Positions 1 to 9,538 of a stretch of 64,000 nucleotides of DNA are shown in pieces. Each line of letters begins with the position of its first letter. Positions within the stretch are counted from its first letter, which is position 1. The notes under the pieces were generated by a model. The model was not told the DNA's origin. It saw only the letters and a program-made list of their open reading frames with translations, and did no database searches. The DNA is from an uncultured Sphingomonadaceae bacterium (GTDB taxonomy: Bacteria; Pseudomonadota; Alphaproteobacteria; Sphingomonadales; Sphingomonadaceae): the NCBI GenBank assembly GCA_947493955.1, contig CANLSQ010000001.1:1426001-1490000 (forward strand). The letters run 5' to 3'. A program made the position numbers and the translations under genes.

Positions 1-332
1 TGTTGCAAGGCCTGTGCCTGTGGTTGCACCGTCTGCGCTGTAGCACCTGGCTGCTGAACCGCTGCGTTGTAGGCATCGACCAGAGGTTTCAGTTCTGTCT
101 GTAAAGCCGTTGCACGCGCGTTGGTCGCATCAATATCTGCCTTATAGGTTGTTTTCATCTGCTCCACGGCCGTCCGGTAAGCTTGTGACCGAACAACTGC
201 CGCTTCATAATTCGCGACGCCGATGCTGGTTCTGGACTGCGCAGCCGCCGGCGAGGCGACAACCGCTGGGACAGACAAGGTTGCAACGGCCAATGCCGCC
301 GATTTCAAAAGTGTCTTGGTTGAAAATGTCAT
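1..332 (-). CDS. skp: OmpH/Skp-family periplasmic chaperone, partial (5' end only)
   Basis: Only the first 110 codons are inside the window; the gene runs off the left edge. The product begins with a clear signal peptide (MTFSTKTLLKSAALAV..., ending near SPAAAQ), followed by a segment starting SRTSIGVANYEAAV and a Gln/Ala-rich helical stretch with VEQMKTTYKADIDATNARATA, as expected for the long alpha-helical arms of the OmpH/Skp family. Skp-type proteins bind unfolded outer-membrane proteins in the periplasm and deliver them to the BAM complex. The ATG overlaps the bamA stop by one base (TAATG), so the two genes are translationally coupled. A Gln/Pro/Thr-rich stretch (QQPGATAQTVQPQAQA) near the cut edge looks like a lineage-specific insertion. 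Identity is supported by context and signal peptide more than by a strict motif. Confidence 0.85.
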   Translation of the reverse strand, partial: MTFSTKTLLKSAALAVATLSVPAVVASPAAAQSRTSIGVANYEAAVVRSQAYRTAVEQMKTTYKADIDATNARATALQTELKPLVDAYNAAVQQPGATAQTVQPQAQALQ

Positions 333-3097
333 TAGAATTGTGTTCCTACATTGAAAGTAAATAGCTTAGTATCATCGCCGGGCTCTTTCAGCAAAGCGCG
401 GGCGACATCAATCCTGAATGGACCGAATGGGGAATTCCAGTTGACACCTATGCCAACGGAAACACGGGGACTGGCAGTATCGCCAAAGAAGCTTTCTGTG
501 AATGTGGTGGCGACCGGAAATGGATTACCGTTGGCGTCAGTGGCTTGCGGTGTAATAATTGCGTTGCCATTAGGATCTGTTCTCAAGAAACCCAGAGCAT
601 TATCAACAAAGACCGGATCCTGAATCTGCACGCCATTTGTATCAAGAACAGGTGCACCATTGCTATCAACACGCCCTATTGTTACGCCAGCACCGTTCGC
701 GTCGCGTTCCTGAAGCCTTCCGACAAACTGAGGATTTTGCAAAATCGGCGTAGTGACCTTAAACACCGCACCGGCGTCAACAAAGATCGAAGGCCTCAAA
801 CCTAGCTCACGGGCTCCAGAACCAAGGGGAATTTCTAATTCAGCCCGCGCCAAATAATATGCCCGCCCGCCGATAGCGTCATCCGTGCGTTGATTTTCGT
901 TGATGATGATCTGGTTAAATGGATTGCCATTATCGTCCAGCGCAGGCTGCGTAAAGTTTCGAACAACCCGAGGACCAACCCCGCGAATACCAAAGCCACG
1001 AATTTGCGGTTCACCAAGGAAAAAGCGGTCAGTTAAGCGGATATCATCAATCCCATCAGCCGCACTGCCCCGATTCTCCAGCGGATGAATATACCCGGCC
1101 TCGCCGCTTATCGAGAAAATGAACTGACCAAATGGGCGCCAATATTTCGCCGCATTAAGGCGTCCCCTCAAATATTTGACGCTGCCTCCCAAACCGGCAA
1201 AATCGAGACTGCCGACGATAGTTTGACCGCGCGTTGGGCGAACTCGGTTATCGCGATCATCATAGATCAGAGACGCGCCGATTGAGGAGGTGGTACGTTT
1301 ACCAAGCGCATCGCATAGAAAACGGCCAGCAACCAGAGGATCACAAGTATCATCAGCGCTGTTGCCACGAGTGCCATCACTATTAGAGTCAGTGAAAAAC
1401 AAATCTCTATCCAAGGTCACGTCGTCGAAACTGAGGCCGTAGCGTAGTGAAGCAGATAGATATTCGGTGATCGGCACGCCCGCACGTACCTGGAAACCCG
1501 TTGTCAGCTGCTCAAATGTCGTCTCACGGTCATTGCCGACAAAGTTGAAGCTGTTCAAATCACGGCGAAAGACATCGACGCCAACCGCAATATTACGATC
1601 GAACAAATAGGGTTCTGTGAATCCAAATTCAATAGCTTGAGAGAAACTGGAATAGCTCACACTTGCCCGCAGTTCCTGACCTTTACCGCGGAAGTTGCGT
1701 TGACGGACAGAGGCCTGAAGAATGAAGTTCTCAACACTGGAGAAACCAGCCGACAGCTGCAATTCACCAGTTGCTCGTTCTTCTACATTAGCTTCCAATA
1801 TGATCCGGTCGGGTGCACTGCCCTGCTTTTGTTCGATTTCCAGTTCGTCCTGGAAAAAGCCAAGAGACTTGATCCGGTTGGCCGAGCGCTTGACTTGAAA
1901 ACTGTTAAACGCATCACCTTCATTCAGCCGGAATTCGCGGCGGACCACTTTATCGACGGTCAGCGTATTACCATTAATATCAATGCGCTCTACGTAGACA
2001 CGATCACTCTCGGCAACCTGAAAGTTGATCCCCATGGTCAGGGTGTCTTTATCGCGCGTAAATTCGGGTCGGACGTCGGCAAAAGCGTAGCCAAACAGGC
2101 CAGCTGTCTCAGACAGGTTTTCAACTGTGTCTTCGACTTGCTTCGCGTTGTAAAAATCGCCCTCCTTCATCGGTAGAAGCGGGGTCAACGTTTCTGAAGT
2201 GAAATCTCGAATTTCGCTTTCAACTGTAACGTCGCCAAATTTGTAGCGATCACCCTCTTCCACAACATAAGTTATGATGAAGTCTTTTTTGTCCGGTGTC
2301 AGCTCCGCCACCGCCGAAATCACCCGGAAATCCGCATAGCCTTCGGTCAGGTAGAATTGGCGTAGCTTCTGTTGGTCAAAAGCTAATCGGTCCGGATCAT
2401 AGGTGTCGCTCGAACTGAAAAAACGATAAAAACGGGCTTGTTTTGTTGCCATTTCGCCGCGCAGCTTGCCATCCGAAAACACCTCATTTCCGATGATGTT
2501 GATCTGCTGAACCTTGGATTTCGGTCCTTCATTGACTTCAAAAACAATATCAACACGGTTTTGGTCAAGTTGAACCATTTTTGGCTCAACACTGGCCGCA
2601 AACCGGCCCTTGCGTTTGTAAAGCTCAACGATACGGGCCACGTCGGCGCGCACCTTGGAACGAGTGAAAATCTGTCGCGGTGCCAAGCGGATTTCCGGAC
2701 GGATTTTGTCCTCTTTGATCCGCTTATTGCCTTCCAGCAATATCCGGTTGATCACAGGGTTTTCAACAACTTCGATAACAACCGCACCGGCATTGTTACG
2801 GATGCTGACATCCTTGAACAATTCTGTTTCGAACAGGTCCTTGAGGGCCTGGTCGGCAGCTTCCTGCGTGTAGGTCTGCCCGACCCGCAGCTTCATGTAA
2901 GAAAGGACAGTTCCCGATTCCAGCCGCTGAGAGCCATTTACCACGATAGATCTGATCGTGTTGTCGACAGGCAGGACGGGCTCAACCTCCGGCGCTTCCT
3001 GTGAATAGGCTGGCACCGAAATGCCTGCCAATATGGTACCACTCAACAACATGGGCAGGAGCCGTTTTTTATGCTTCACAGACAAACTCGCTTTCAC
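332..3097 (-). CDS. bamA: Outer membrane protein assembly factor BamA
   Basis: BamA is the central subunit of the BAM complex that inserts beta-barrel proteins into the outer membrane. The 921-residue product has a signal peptide (cleavage near AYSQ), then five POTRA-like repeats (beginning IRSIVVNGSQRLESGTV) and a C-terminal Omp85 barrel ending FTFNVGTQF, with the terminal Phe expected of a barrel protein. Conserved barrel-lid elements such as GEPQIRGFG and YLARAELEIPLG are visible. It is longer than the roughly 800-residue E. coli protein, mainly through extracellular-loop insertions that carry repeated D-x-N-G motifs. The start is GTG with only a weak upstream purine run. It lies 101 nt downstream of rseP and is coupled to skp. 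Confidence 0.97.
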   Translation of the reverse strand: MKASLSVKHKKRLLPMLLSGTILAGISVPAYSQEAPEVEPVLPVDNTIRSIVVNGSQRLESGTVLSYMKLRVGQTYTQEAADQALKDLFETELFKDVSIRNNAGAVVIEVVENPVINRILLEGNKRIKEDKIRPEIRLAPRQIFTRSKVRADVARIVELYKRKGRFAASVEPKMVQLDQNRVDIVFEVNEGPKSKVQQINIIGNEVFSDGKLRGEMATKQARFYRFFSSSDTYDPDRLAFDQQKLRQFYLTEGYADFRVISAVAELTPDKKDFIITYVVEEGDRYKFGDVTVESEIRDFTSETLTPLLPMKEGDFYNAKQVEDTVENLSETAGLFGYAFADVRPEFTRDKDTLTMGINFQVAESDRVYVERIDINGNTLTVDKVVRREFRLNEGDAFNSFQVKRSANRIKSLGFFQDELEIEQKQGSAPDRIILEANVEERATGELQLSAGFSSVENFILQASVRQRNFRGKGQELRASVSYSSFSQAIEFGFTEPYLFDRNIAVGVDVFRRDLNSFNFVGNDRETTFEQLTTGFQVRAGVPITEYLSASLRYGLSFDDVTLDRDLFFTDSNSDGTRGNSADDTCDPLVAGRFLCDALGKRTTSSIGASLIYDDRDNRVRPTRGQTIVGSLDFAGLGGSVKYLRGRLNAAKYWRPFGQFIFSISGEAGYIHPLENRGSAADGIDDIRLTDRFFLGEPQIRGFGIRGVGPRVVRNFTQPALDDNGNPFNQIIINENQRTDDAIGGRAYYLARAELEIPLGSGARELGLRPSIFVDAGAVFKVTTPILQNPQFVGRLQERDANGAGVTIGRVDSNGAPVLDTNGVQIQDPVFVDNALGFLRTDPNGNAIITPQATDANGNPFPVATTFTESFFGDTASPRVSVGIGVNWNSPFGPFRIDVARALLKEPGDDTKLFTFNVGTQF

Positions 3098-3198
3098 GCC
3101 TAAAACTCAAAAATACTAACCAGTGCATAAATGCACCAAGTTTTGCGAAACCCCCTGCCCCAACCGGAGCGATCAATCAATGGTCAATCAACAGGCTG

Positions 3199-4323
3199 TT
3201 AACCAGAGATTGCCCTGAATAATCCAAAAGAGGCTAAATCATTAAACGTCACCACCAACATGAACATTACCACCAGTGCAAAACCCGATCGAAATGCCCA
3301 TTCCTGAACCATAGGATTAGCAGGCTTTCGCCGGACTGCTTCTATGGCATAGAACATCAAATGCCCACCATCGAGCATGGGGATTGGCAGGAGGTTGATG
3401 AACCCTAAGTTAATTGAGATTAACGCTACAAAGAATATGAATGAGCTCAAACCAGCAGCAAATTGTTCACCGGAGACTTGAGCTATTTTCAACGGGCCGC
3501 CTAGATCTTTGACCGAACGCCTGCCACTAATCACCTGCCCAAGCGTTGTGACAATCACATCAACAATTTGACCAGTTTGCTTGGCCGCGACAATCGGCGC
3601 TTCGGTAAAGTTCACTTCCCGCATTTTTCGGGGCGGAAAAGGTAAACCCATCATACCAATTTCATATCGGTTCCCAAATCTGTCTTGCTCGTATCGAACG
3701 CCAACTCGACCAGTCAGATCAACTTTTTGACCATCACGCAAAACTTCAACTTCGACCGTTTCATTTGGACGGATTGCTATCTGCTGCGCCATTTCTTCGA
3801 ATGTCTCAATGTCACGACCAGCAAAGGTTACAAATACGTCACCTTCCTGAATTCCCATTTGTTCAGCTGCGGAATTGGCAGCCGGCACGAAAGCTACGGG
3901 CGACCTGTAAGGTTCTCCAAAAGTCAGGGCGAAGCCCGCTAAAATCAAAATGGCGAAAAGGAAATTAATCGCTGGCCCTGCAAAAACAATCGCAGCCCTT
4001 TGCCATAAGGATTTAGATTGAAAGGTTTGATTGCGTTCTTCCGGAGGCAGCTTCAGCCAATCGTCGCCGGGTGTACTGGCAGGATCCATATCGCCAGCAA
4101 ACTGGACATAGCCGCCAAGTGGCAATGCGCAGATTTTCCATCTGGTGCCGCGCTTGTCATTCCAGCCGACCAGTTCCTTGCCAAAACCGATGGCGAACGT
4201 ATCGGCCTTTACACCGCACCAGCGTCCGACCAGATAGTGCCCCATTTCATGGATAAAGACGAGCACACCAATAGTGAGCAAAAAAGCAAATAAAGTCAGC
4301 AATATGCCTGGATTTTCGGTCAA
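3199..4323 (-). CDS. rseP: RIP metalloprotease RseP (site-2 protease, M50)
   Basis: Inner-membrane intramembrane zinc protease that in relatives cleaves anti-sigma factors and remnant signal peptides. The zinc motif HEMGH is at residues 25-29 within the first membrane helix (VLVFIHEMGHYLVG), and the second metal-ligand motif is in NLLPIPMLDGGHL near residue 320. A single PDZ-like region lies between (PAANSAAEQMGIQEGDVFV). The length of 374 aa is somewhat shorter than E. coli RseP, which has two PDZ domains. The start codon is TTG, overlapping the dxr stop in a TTGA tetranucleotide, so translation is probably coupled to dxr. Confidence 0.95.
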   Translation of the reverse strand: MTENPGILLTLFAFLLTIGVLVFIHEMGHYLVGRWCGVKADTFAIGFGKELVGWNDKRGTRWKICALPLGGYVQFAGDMDPASTPGDDWLKLPPEERNQTFQSKSLWQRAAIVFAGPAINFLFAILILAGFALTFGEPYRSPVAFVPAANSAAEQMGIQEGDVFVTFAGRDIETFEEMAQQIAIRPNETVEVEVLRDGQKVDLTGRVGVRYEQDRFGNRYEIGMMGLPFPPRKMREVNFTEAPIVAAKQTGQIVDVIVTTLGQVISGRRSVKDLGGPLKIAQVSGEQFAAGLSSFIFFVALISINLGFINLLPIPMLDGGHLMFYAIEAVRRKPANPMVQEWAFRSGFALVVMFMLVVTFNDLASFGLFRAISG

Positions 4324-5492
4324 ACTCTAACATCCTCAATCATGGCTGCGGTTCGTTCCCGCGCTTCTCTATCAATCCCAAAAATATCCGCAAGTTCATT
4401 GGGTATAGGCGGGCTATAGCTGTCAATAATGCGCGATACAATCTCAGTGATTTCCAGAAACTGAACATCTTCCTTCAGGAAGGCTGCAACCGCAATTTCG
4501 TTGGCTGCATTCAATATGGCCGGAACCGCACCACCAGCCTCTATCGCGTCACGCGCCAGCTTTATCGCCGGGAAGCGATCATGGTCAGGCGTTTCAAAGT
4601 CCAAGCGAGCGATTTTGGCCAGATCAAGCGGCAAACAGTTAGTTGTCATGCGTTCTGGCCAGGCCAGCGCGCTGGCGATCGGAATGCGCATATCCGGCGA
4701 CCCCAACTGCGCCAATGTGGACCGGTCCTTATACTCCACCATGGAATGAATAACCGATTGTGGATGGACCAATATGTCAATATTCTCCAAACCAACCGGA
4801 AACAGATGATGGGCCTCGATCAGCTCAAGCCCCTTGTTCATCATGGTGGCACTATCGACAGATATCTTGGCACCCATGTCCCAATTGGGATGCGCCACGG
4901 CCTGCTCTGGTGTGACCGACGCCATCTGTTCTCTGGACCATGTTCTGAAGGGTCCGCCGCTGGCCGTCAGCGTAATCTTGCGAACCTGATCAACGCGCCC
5001 GCCCTGTAAGGACTGGAAGATTGCATTATGTTCTGAATCCACCGGTAGCAACGTTGCGCCGGCCGCCCTGGCCTGCGCCATCATCAGCGCGCCGGCGGAA
5101 ACCAGAGCCTCTTTATTAGCCAGCGCGACTGTCTTTCCGCACTTCAAGGCCGCCAGTGTTGGCGGCAAACCGGCACAGCCAACGATTGCAGCCATTGTCC
5201 AGTCAGCACCCAGCGCGGCAGCGTCAACCAGCCGTTCCGGCCCGGCGGCAACTTCGGTTTTTGTGCCGGTTAGCAGGTTTTTGAGGGCTTCATACTGATT
5301 GCTATCAGCGATAACGGCAATCTCAGCGTCAAATTCAATGGCCAGCTTCGCCAGTTCTTCAGCATTACTATTCGCGGTCAGTGCAAGAATGCGATATTTG
5401 TCACGCTCCAGACGAACAAGGTCGAGTGTGGATGTACCCACCGAACCAGTGGCCCCGAATATAGAAACAGTTCTGGGTGATGCGTGGTTCAT
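4320..5492 (-). CDS. dxr: 1-deoxy-D-xylulose 5-phosphate reductoisomerase
   Basis: Second enzyme of the MEP isoprenoid pathway: NADPH-dependent conversion of DXP to 2-C-methylerythritol 4-phosphate. The N-terminal NADPH-binding motif FGATGSVGTSTLDLV, the ALANKEALVSAG segment and the substrate/metal region LLPVDSEHNAIFQ are all present. TASGGPFR and the C-terminal helical domain (NAANEIAVAAFL) follow. The length of 390 aa is normal. The ATG overlaps the cdsA stop (ATGA), and its own stop overlaps the TTG of rseP. Together with uppS in the same cluster it supplies isoprenoid precursors for undecaprenyl phosphate. Confidence 0.97.
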   Translation of the reverse strand: MNHASPRTVSIFGATGSVGTSTLDLVRLERDKYRILALTANSNAEELAKLAIEFDAEIAVIADSNQYEALKNLLTGTKTEVAAGPERLVDAAALGADWTMAAIVGCAGLPPTLAALKCGKTVALANKEALVSAGALMMAQARAAGATLLPVDSEHNAIFQSLQGGRVDQVRKITLTASGGPFRTWSREQMASVTPEQAVAHPNWDMGAKISVDSATMMNKGLELIEAHHLFPVGLENIDILVHPQSVIHSMVEYKDRSTLAQLGSPDMRIPIASALAWPERMTTNCLPLDLAKIARLDFETPDHDRFPAIKLARDAIEAGGAVPAILNAANEIAVAAFLKEDVQFLEITEIVSRIIDSYSPPIPNELADIFGIDREARERTAAMIEDVRV

Positions 5493-6295
5493 TGGCCGCC
5501 AAATAATATGATGATCGCAACAACAGGTGCGACCGGAATCAGGCCATCCAGCCTGTCCATGACTCCGCCGTGGCCGGGGAATATAGTGCCGCTATCTTTG
5601 ACCCCTGCCTGCCGTTTCATCTGGCTTTCAAACAAGTCACCCATTTGAGCGAGCACAGCCAGCGGAATGCTCAGCAGGACCAGACGGAACGGCAGTTGAA
5701 AGTAAACGTGCAGGACAAAACTGAACAAAGCTGTCACAATCACGCCCCCGATCAATCCCGCCCAGGTTTTGTTTGGGCTATATGTTGGTGCCAGCTTTGG
5801 TCCGCCGATCGCGCGGCCGGAAAAATAGGCACCAATATCCGTCGCCCAGACTAATGCCAGCGTCCAAAACAGAATGAGCAACCCGTTATCAGTTCCTCGC
5901 AGATACAAGACAGATAGTGCTGGTAATCCAGCATAAATTATCCCTAGAGATAATTTTATCGAGCGGTCAAAAACCGCGATGAACATCGCCGCGCCGAGTA
6001 ATAGTCCCAATGCAAGAAACGACGGTCCGGCAGCCAGATATGACATGATCGCAAGTGGGACTGACAGGGCATAAAGGGCAAGGCGCTTATTCTCCAGTCG
6101 CCCTGTCAGTTCAGCCCATTCAGACATTATGCCCAGTGACATTAATATCACCAAAAACCACAAAGCGTGCCTGCCAATTTCATGGTTACCCACTACAAGC
6201 GTAACGACCGTTACTGCCACCAGTGCAACGCCGACAATGATCCGGGTCAACAGGTCATTCGGCGGCTTTTTTACAGGACTGGCGGGATCGTTCAT
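5489..6295 (-). CDS. cdsA: Phosphatidate cytidylyltransferase
   Basis: Makes CDP-diacylglycerol from CTP and phosphatidic acid, the branch-point precursor of all phospholipids; it feeds the pssA/psd pair found at 13.3-14.9 kb. The product is polytopic with about seven hydrophobic segments and ends with the CDS family signature ESQMKRQAGVKDSG followed by FPGHGGVMDRLDG. The length of 268 aa is normal. The ATG lies 3 nt after the uppS stop, and the stop overlaps the dxr start by 4 nt. Confidence 0.96.
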   Translation of the reverse strand: MNDPASPVKKPPNDLLTRIIVGVALVAVTVVTLVVGNHEIGRHALWFLVILMSLGIMSEWAELTGRLENKRLALYALSVPLAIMSYLAAGPSFLALGLLLGAAMFIAVFDRSIKLSLGIIYAGLPALSVLYLRGTDNGLLILFWTLALVWATDIGAYFSGRAIGGPKLAPTYSPNKTWAGLIGGVIVTALFSFVLHVYFQLPFRLVLLSIPLAVLAQMGDLFESQMKRQAGVKDSGTIFPGHGGVMDRLDGLIPVAPVVAIIILFGGQ

Positions 6296-6298
6296 GAC

Positions 6299-7066
6299 TC
6301 AACGTCCGCCGAAACGGCGTTCCCGGTCCCCAAATGATTTCAAAGCGCGCTGCAGCTCCCTTTTATCAAAGTCTGGCCATAGGGCATCGGTAAAATAGAG
6401 CTCGGAATAAGCCGCCTGCCAAAGCAGGAAATTGGAAAGGCGCAATTCACCAGATGTACGGATCAAAAGATCAAGCGGTGGCAGTCCGGCTGTATCCAGG
6501 GCTCCAGACATATGGCTAATGTTAATCTGATCTGGCTCTACATCACCCCGCTTCACAGCCTCAGCAATATTCTGCACCGCCCTAAGCATTTCGTCCTGTG
6601 CACCGTAGTTCAAAGCAATGGCGAGCGTCATCTTGTCGTTGTCAGCCGTCCGCTCCAGCGCATTGTCAATCAATTGCACAATATCACTGTCGAGTGCCTT
6701 GTAGTTTCCAATGACCTTCAGGCGAATGCCGTTTTCGTCAAATTCATCAATGTCCGACTGAATATATTGGCGGAGCAAACCCATCAAATCAGTGATTTCA
6801 TCAGCTGGCCTGCTCCAGTTTTCTGAAGAGAAAGCATAGAGGGTCAGCGCCTCGATACCCATTTCTCCTGCAACCCGAACAATGCTGCGAACAGTCTCGA
6901 CACCCTTTTTATGGCCCATTGCCCGGGGCAAATGTTTCTTTTTTGCCCAGCGACCATTGCCGTCCATAATGATCGCGACGTGACGCGCGCCATAGGTCAG
7001 GTCAGCTACGTGTGATCCCTGCGCATCTGGATCGATCGATCCTTTCTTGGATGGCGCCAGCCTCAC
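6299..7066 (-). CDS. uppS: Isoprenyl transferase (undecaprenyl diphosphate synthase)
   Basis: Cis-prenyltransferase that makes the C55 lipid carrier for peptidoglycan and polysaccharides. The catalytic Asp is D35 in HVAIIMDGNGRWAKK. Also present are the YAFSSENWSRP segment and the substrate-binding LLIRTSGELRLSNFLLWQ with YSELYFTDALWPDF. The length is 255 aa. The start is GTG, overlapping the frr stop as GTGA, and the first 25 residues are a lineage-specific extension before the conserved core. Confidence 0.97.
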   Translation of the reverse strand: MRLAPSKKGSIDPDAQGSHVADLTYGARHVAIIMDGNGRWAKKKHLPRAMGHKKGVETVRSIVRVAGEMGIEALTLYAFSSENWSRPADEITDLMGLLRQYIQSDIDEFDENGIRLKVIGNYKALDSDIVQLIDNALERTADNDKMTLAIALNYGAQDEMLRAVQNIAEAVKRGDVEPDQINISHMSGALDTAGLPPLDLLIRTSGELRLSNFLLWQAAYSELYFTDALWPDFDKRELQRALKSFGDRERRFGGR

Positions 7067-7620
7067 TGTGTGAGGATTTCCTGTTCTTTGGCAGATGACA
7101 GCTTGTCTGCTTCTTCGATCATCTGGTCGGTCAGTTTTTGAACCTCTGTCTCCAACCGTTTCTTGTCATCTTCACCGATTTCCTTCTTATTCTCATCGGC
7201 CTTGATGTCATCCATGCCGTCGCGCCGGACATTGCGGATTGCAATCCGTGCTTTTTCAGCAAACTGACCAGTCATCTTGGCCAGTTCCTTACGGCGCTCT
7301 TCGGTCAGGTCGGGAATGGGCAGCCGGATATTTGGGCCATCAACCATAGGATTAAGACCCAACCCTGCGGACCGTACGGCTTTTTCTACCGGCTGAATAT
7401 TGCCCTTGTCCCAGACTTGAATAGACAGCATGCGGGGCTCTGGCACGGACACTGTTGCCACCTGGTTGAGCGGCATCTTTGCGCCATATACTTCGACCGT
7501 GATGCTATCGAGCAACGCCGTATTGGCACGCCCTGTCCGCAATCCGCTCAGATCGTGTTTCAAAGCCTCAAGAGAAGCATTCATCCGCTTTTCAAGGCTG
7601 CCTTTATCATATTGTGCCAT
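7063..7620 (-). CDS. frr: Ribosome recycling factor
   Basis: With EF-G, RRF splits the post-termination ribosome. The 185-aa product has the standard family length and motifs: LRTGRANTALLDSITVEVYG, NQVATVSVPEPRMLSIQVWD, and PIPDLTEERRKELAKM in the hinge region, with a C-terminal long helix. The ATG is 19 nt downstream of pyrH, and the stop overlaps the GTG of uppS. The order pyrH-frr-uppS-cdsA is a classic conserved bacterial cluster. Confidence 0.98.
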   Translation of the reverse strand: MAQYDKGSLEKRMNASLEALKHDLSGLRTGRANTALLDSITVEVYGAKMPLNQVATVSVPEPRMLSIQVWDKGNIQPVEKAVRSAGLGLNPMVDGPNIRLPIPDLTEERRKELAKMTGQFAEKARIAIRNVRRDGMDDIKADENKKEIGEDDKKRLETEVQKLTDQMIEEADKLSSAKEQEILTQ

Positions 7621-7639
7621 CGCTCAATTCTCCCAATAT

Positions 7640-8362
7640 CTATTCTGTTGCACCGACGATGGTCGCCGTACCGCCACCGCCAAGGACGGTCGCCAGATTG
7701 CCTTGCTCACGGATGGTAAAAACAACAATCGGAATATTATTTTCACGGCACAGCGCGACAGCGCTGGCATCCATCACCTTTAAATTGTCAGTCAGCACCT
7801 GATCGAAGCTCAGCGCATCATAGCGCGTCGCATCCGGATTGGTTTTCGGATCAGCGTCATAGACACCGTCCACGCTAGTCCCTTTAAACAGAGCTTCACA
7901 GCCCATTTCCGCCGCGCGCAAGGCCGCGGCCGTATCGGTCGTAAAATACGGGTTACCGGTGCCGGCCGCGAATATCACGATTCGCCCTTTTTCAAGATGC
8001 CGGACGGCTTTGCGGCGAATATAGGGCTCGCAAACGCTTGCCATTGGAATGGCTGACAAAACCCGTGTGTCACACCCCATTTGTTCGAGCGCATTTTGCA
8101 CGGCAAGCGCGTTCATTACTGTGGCCAGCATGCCCATATAGTCCGCGCTGGTCCTATCGAAACCTTTAGCCGCTGCCGCCAATCCGCGGAATATGTTCCC
8201 GCCGCCGACGACCAGACATAACTCATAACCCGCTTCTTTCGCAGACTTCACTTCGGCCGCGATCCGATTCACGGTTTCCGGATCGATCCCGAATTCTCCG
8301 GACCCCATCAACGCCTCGCCAGAAAGTTTCAGCAAAATGCGTTTAAACGCTGGTCTTTTCAT
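7640..8362 (-). CDS. pyrH: Uridylate kinase (UMP kinase)
   Basis: Phosphorylates UMP to UDP; hexameric amino-acid-kinase-fold enzyme. Visible motifs are [13 protein letters not shown] (N-terminal nucleotide loop), [25 protein letters not shown], and [17 protein letters not shown], all diagnostic of bacterial UMPK. The length of 240 aa is normal. It is separated from tsf by 127 nt that contain a strong hairpin, so it may be expressed both by read-through from rpsB-tsf and from its own promoter. Confidence 0.98.
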   Translation of the reverse strand: MKRPAFKRILLKLSGEALMGSGEFGIDPETVNRIAAEVKSAKEAGYELCLVVGGGNIFRGLAAAAKGFDRTSADYMGMLATVMNALAVQNALEQMGCDTRVLSAIPMASVCEPYIRRKAVRHLEKGRIVIFAAGTGNPYFTTDTAAALRAAEMGCEALFKGTSVDGVYDADPKTNPDATRYDALSFDQVLTDNLKVMDASAVALCRENNIPIVVFTIREQGNLATVLGGGGTATIVGATE

Positions 8363-8407
8363 GCAAACTCCATCCCGCTAACTGTCATGTATCAGCACCA
8401 AATACGA

Positions 8408-8441
8408 CAATGGCGCAGACCATAGATAGTCCGCGCCATTG
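8408..8441 (-). terminator. Hairpin between tsf and pyrH
   Basis: A 9-bp perfect stem, CAATGGCGC (8408-8416) with GCGCCATTG (8433-8441), and an inner 3-bp GAC/GTC stem separated by one mismatch. In the direction of transcription it lies after the tsf stop and before pyrH. No U-tract follows, so it may be a weak terminator, a 3'-end stabiliser or an RNase processing site. A separate 14-bp palindrome (ACGCAAATTTGCGT, 8475-8488) lies right after the tsf stop. Confidence 0.45.
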
Positions 8442-8489
8442 CGCCAAGTGTTAATGCGCCCAACTGTTATTTGGACGCAAATTTGCGTA

Positions 8490-9413
8490 TTAGCTGCCGA
8501 GAGTGGCGGCCACTTCCGCTGCAAAATCTTCTTCTTTCTTCTCGATGCCTTCGCCAAGCTGGAAGCGGACATATTCAGTCAGCTTGATTTCAGCGCCAGC
8601 ATCCTTGCCTGCCTGCTCGACAACCTGAGCGATTGGTGTCTTGTTATCCATGACGAAAATCTGGCTCAGCAATGCATTTTCCTTGGCAAATTTTGCCATC
8701 GCACCATCAACCATTTTCTCAACGATATTGGCTGGCTTGCCGGACTCGGCTGCTTTCTCAGCAGCAATAGCGCGCTCGCGCTCCAGCATGTCCTGATCCA
8801 GACCATCAGCGTTCAGCGCCAATGGGAAGGCCGCAGCGATATGCATGGCGATCTGCTTGCCCAATGGCTCCAGAACGTCTGCGCCCGCGGTGCTTTCCAA
8901 AGCAACCAGCACGCCGATTTTACCCATTGTAGGCGTCACGGCATTATGGACATAAGGCACAACGGTTCCGCTGCTGACTGCAACAGTTTTCATCCGGCGG
9001 ATCGCCTGGTTTTCGCCGATGGTCGCGATATTGTTGGTCAGGGTGTCCTGAACCGTACCGCCAGTAGGATAGTCTGCCGCTGCCAGAGCTTCGACGTCAT
9101 CGCTGCCCAGGCCCAGAGCGACATCGGTCACGCCGGTCACAAAGGATTGGAATTGCTCGTTCTTGGCAACAAAGTCGGTTTCACTGTTCACTTCAACAGC
9201 AACGCCTTTGGTACCGGATACAGCCACGCCGACAAGACCTTCAGCCGCGGTACGGCTAGATTTCTTCTGAGCGGCAGCAAGGCCCTTGGTGCGCAGCAAA
9301 TCAACCGCTGCTTCCACGTCGCCATTTGTTTCGTTCAATGCTTTTTTGCAATCCATCATGCCAGCGCCGGTGCGCTCGCGCAGTTCTTTCACTGCTGCTG
9401 CGGTAATAGCCAT
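8490..9413 (-). CDS. tsf: Elongation factor Ts
   Basis: Guanine-nucleotide exchange factor for EF-Tu. The product starts [26 protein letters not shown], the standard EF-Ts N-terminus, and contains the [10 protein letters not shown] motif that contacts EF-Tu. The length is 307 aa. An upstream in-frame start (9494) exists, but 9413 is chosen because it matches the family N-terminus and is preceded by a good GAGGAA ribosome site. It is cotranscribed with rpsB, 125 nt upstream. Confidence 0.98.
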   Translation of the reverse strand: MAITAAAVKELRERTGAGMMDCKKALNETNGDVEAAVDLLRTKGLAAAQKKSSRTAAEGLVGVAVSGTKGVAVEVNSETDFVAKNEQFQSFVTGVTDVALGLGSDDVEALAAADYPTGGTVQDTLTNNIATIGENQAIRRMKTVAVSSGTVVPYVHNAVTPTMGKIGVLVALESTAGADVLEPLGKQIAMHIAAAFPLALNADGLDQDMLERERAIAAEKAAESGKPANIVEKMVDGAMAKFAKENALLSQIFVMDNKTPIAQVVEQAGKDAGAEIKLTEYVRFQLGEGIEKKEEDFAAEVAATLGS

Positions 9414-9467
9414 TTTTTTGTTCCTCAATTTTCGTGTGTGAGAATGATATGTTCTTAATAAAATGAA

Positions 9468-9489
9468 GGGGCAGCACCGATGCCGCCCC
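9468..9489 (-). terminator. Attenuator/terminator-like hairpin between rpsB and tsf
   Basis: On the minus strand GGGGCGGCA pairs with TGCTGCCCC-type sequence around a TCGG tetraloop: nine pairs including one G-U, followed by TTCATTTTATT. The position is in the rpsB-tsf spacer, where partial termination is known in other bacteria. The U-tract is interrupted, so read-through is expected. Confidence 0.55.
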
Positions 9490-9538
9490 GCCATTTTTCT
9501 ATGCGGTCAATATATGACCACACCAAGACGCTTCAAGC

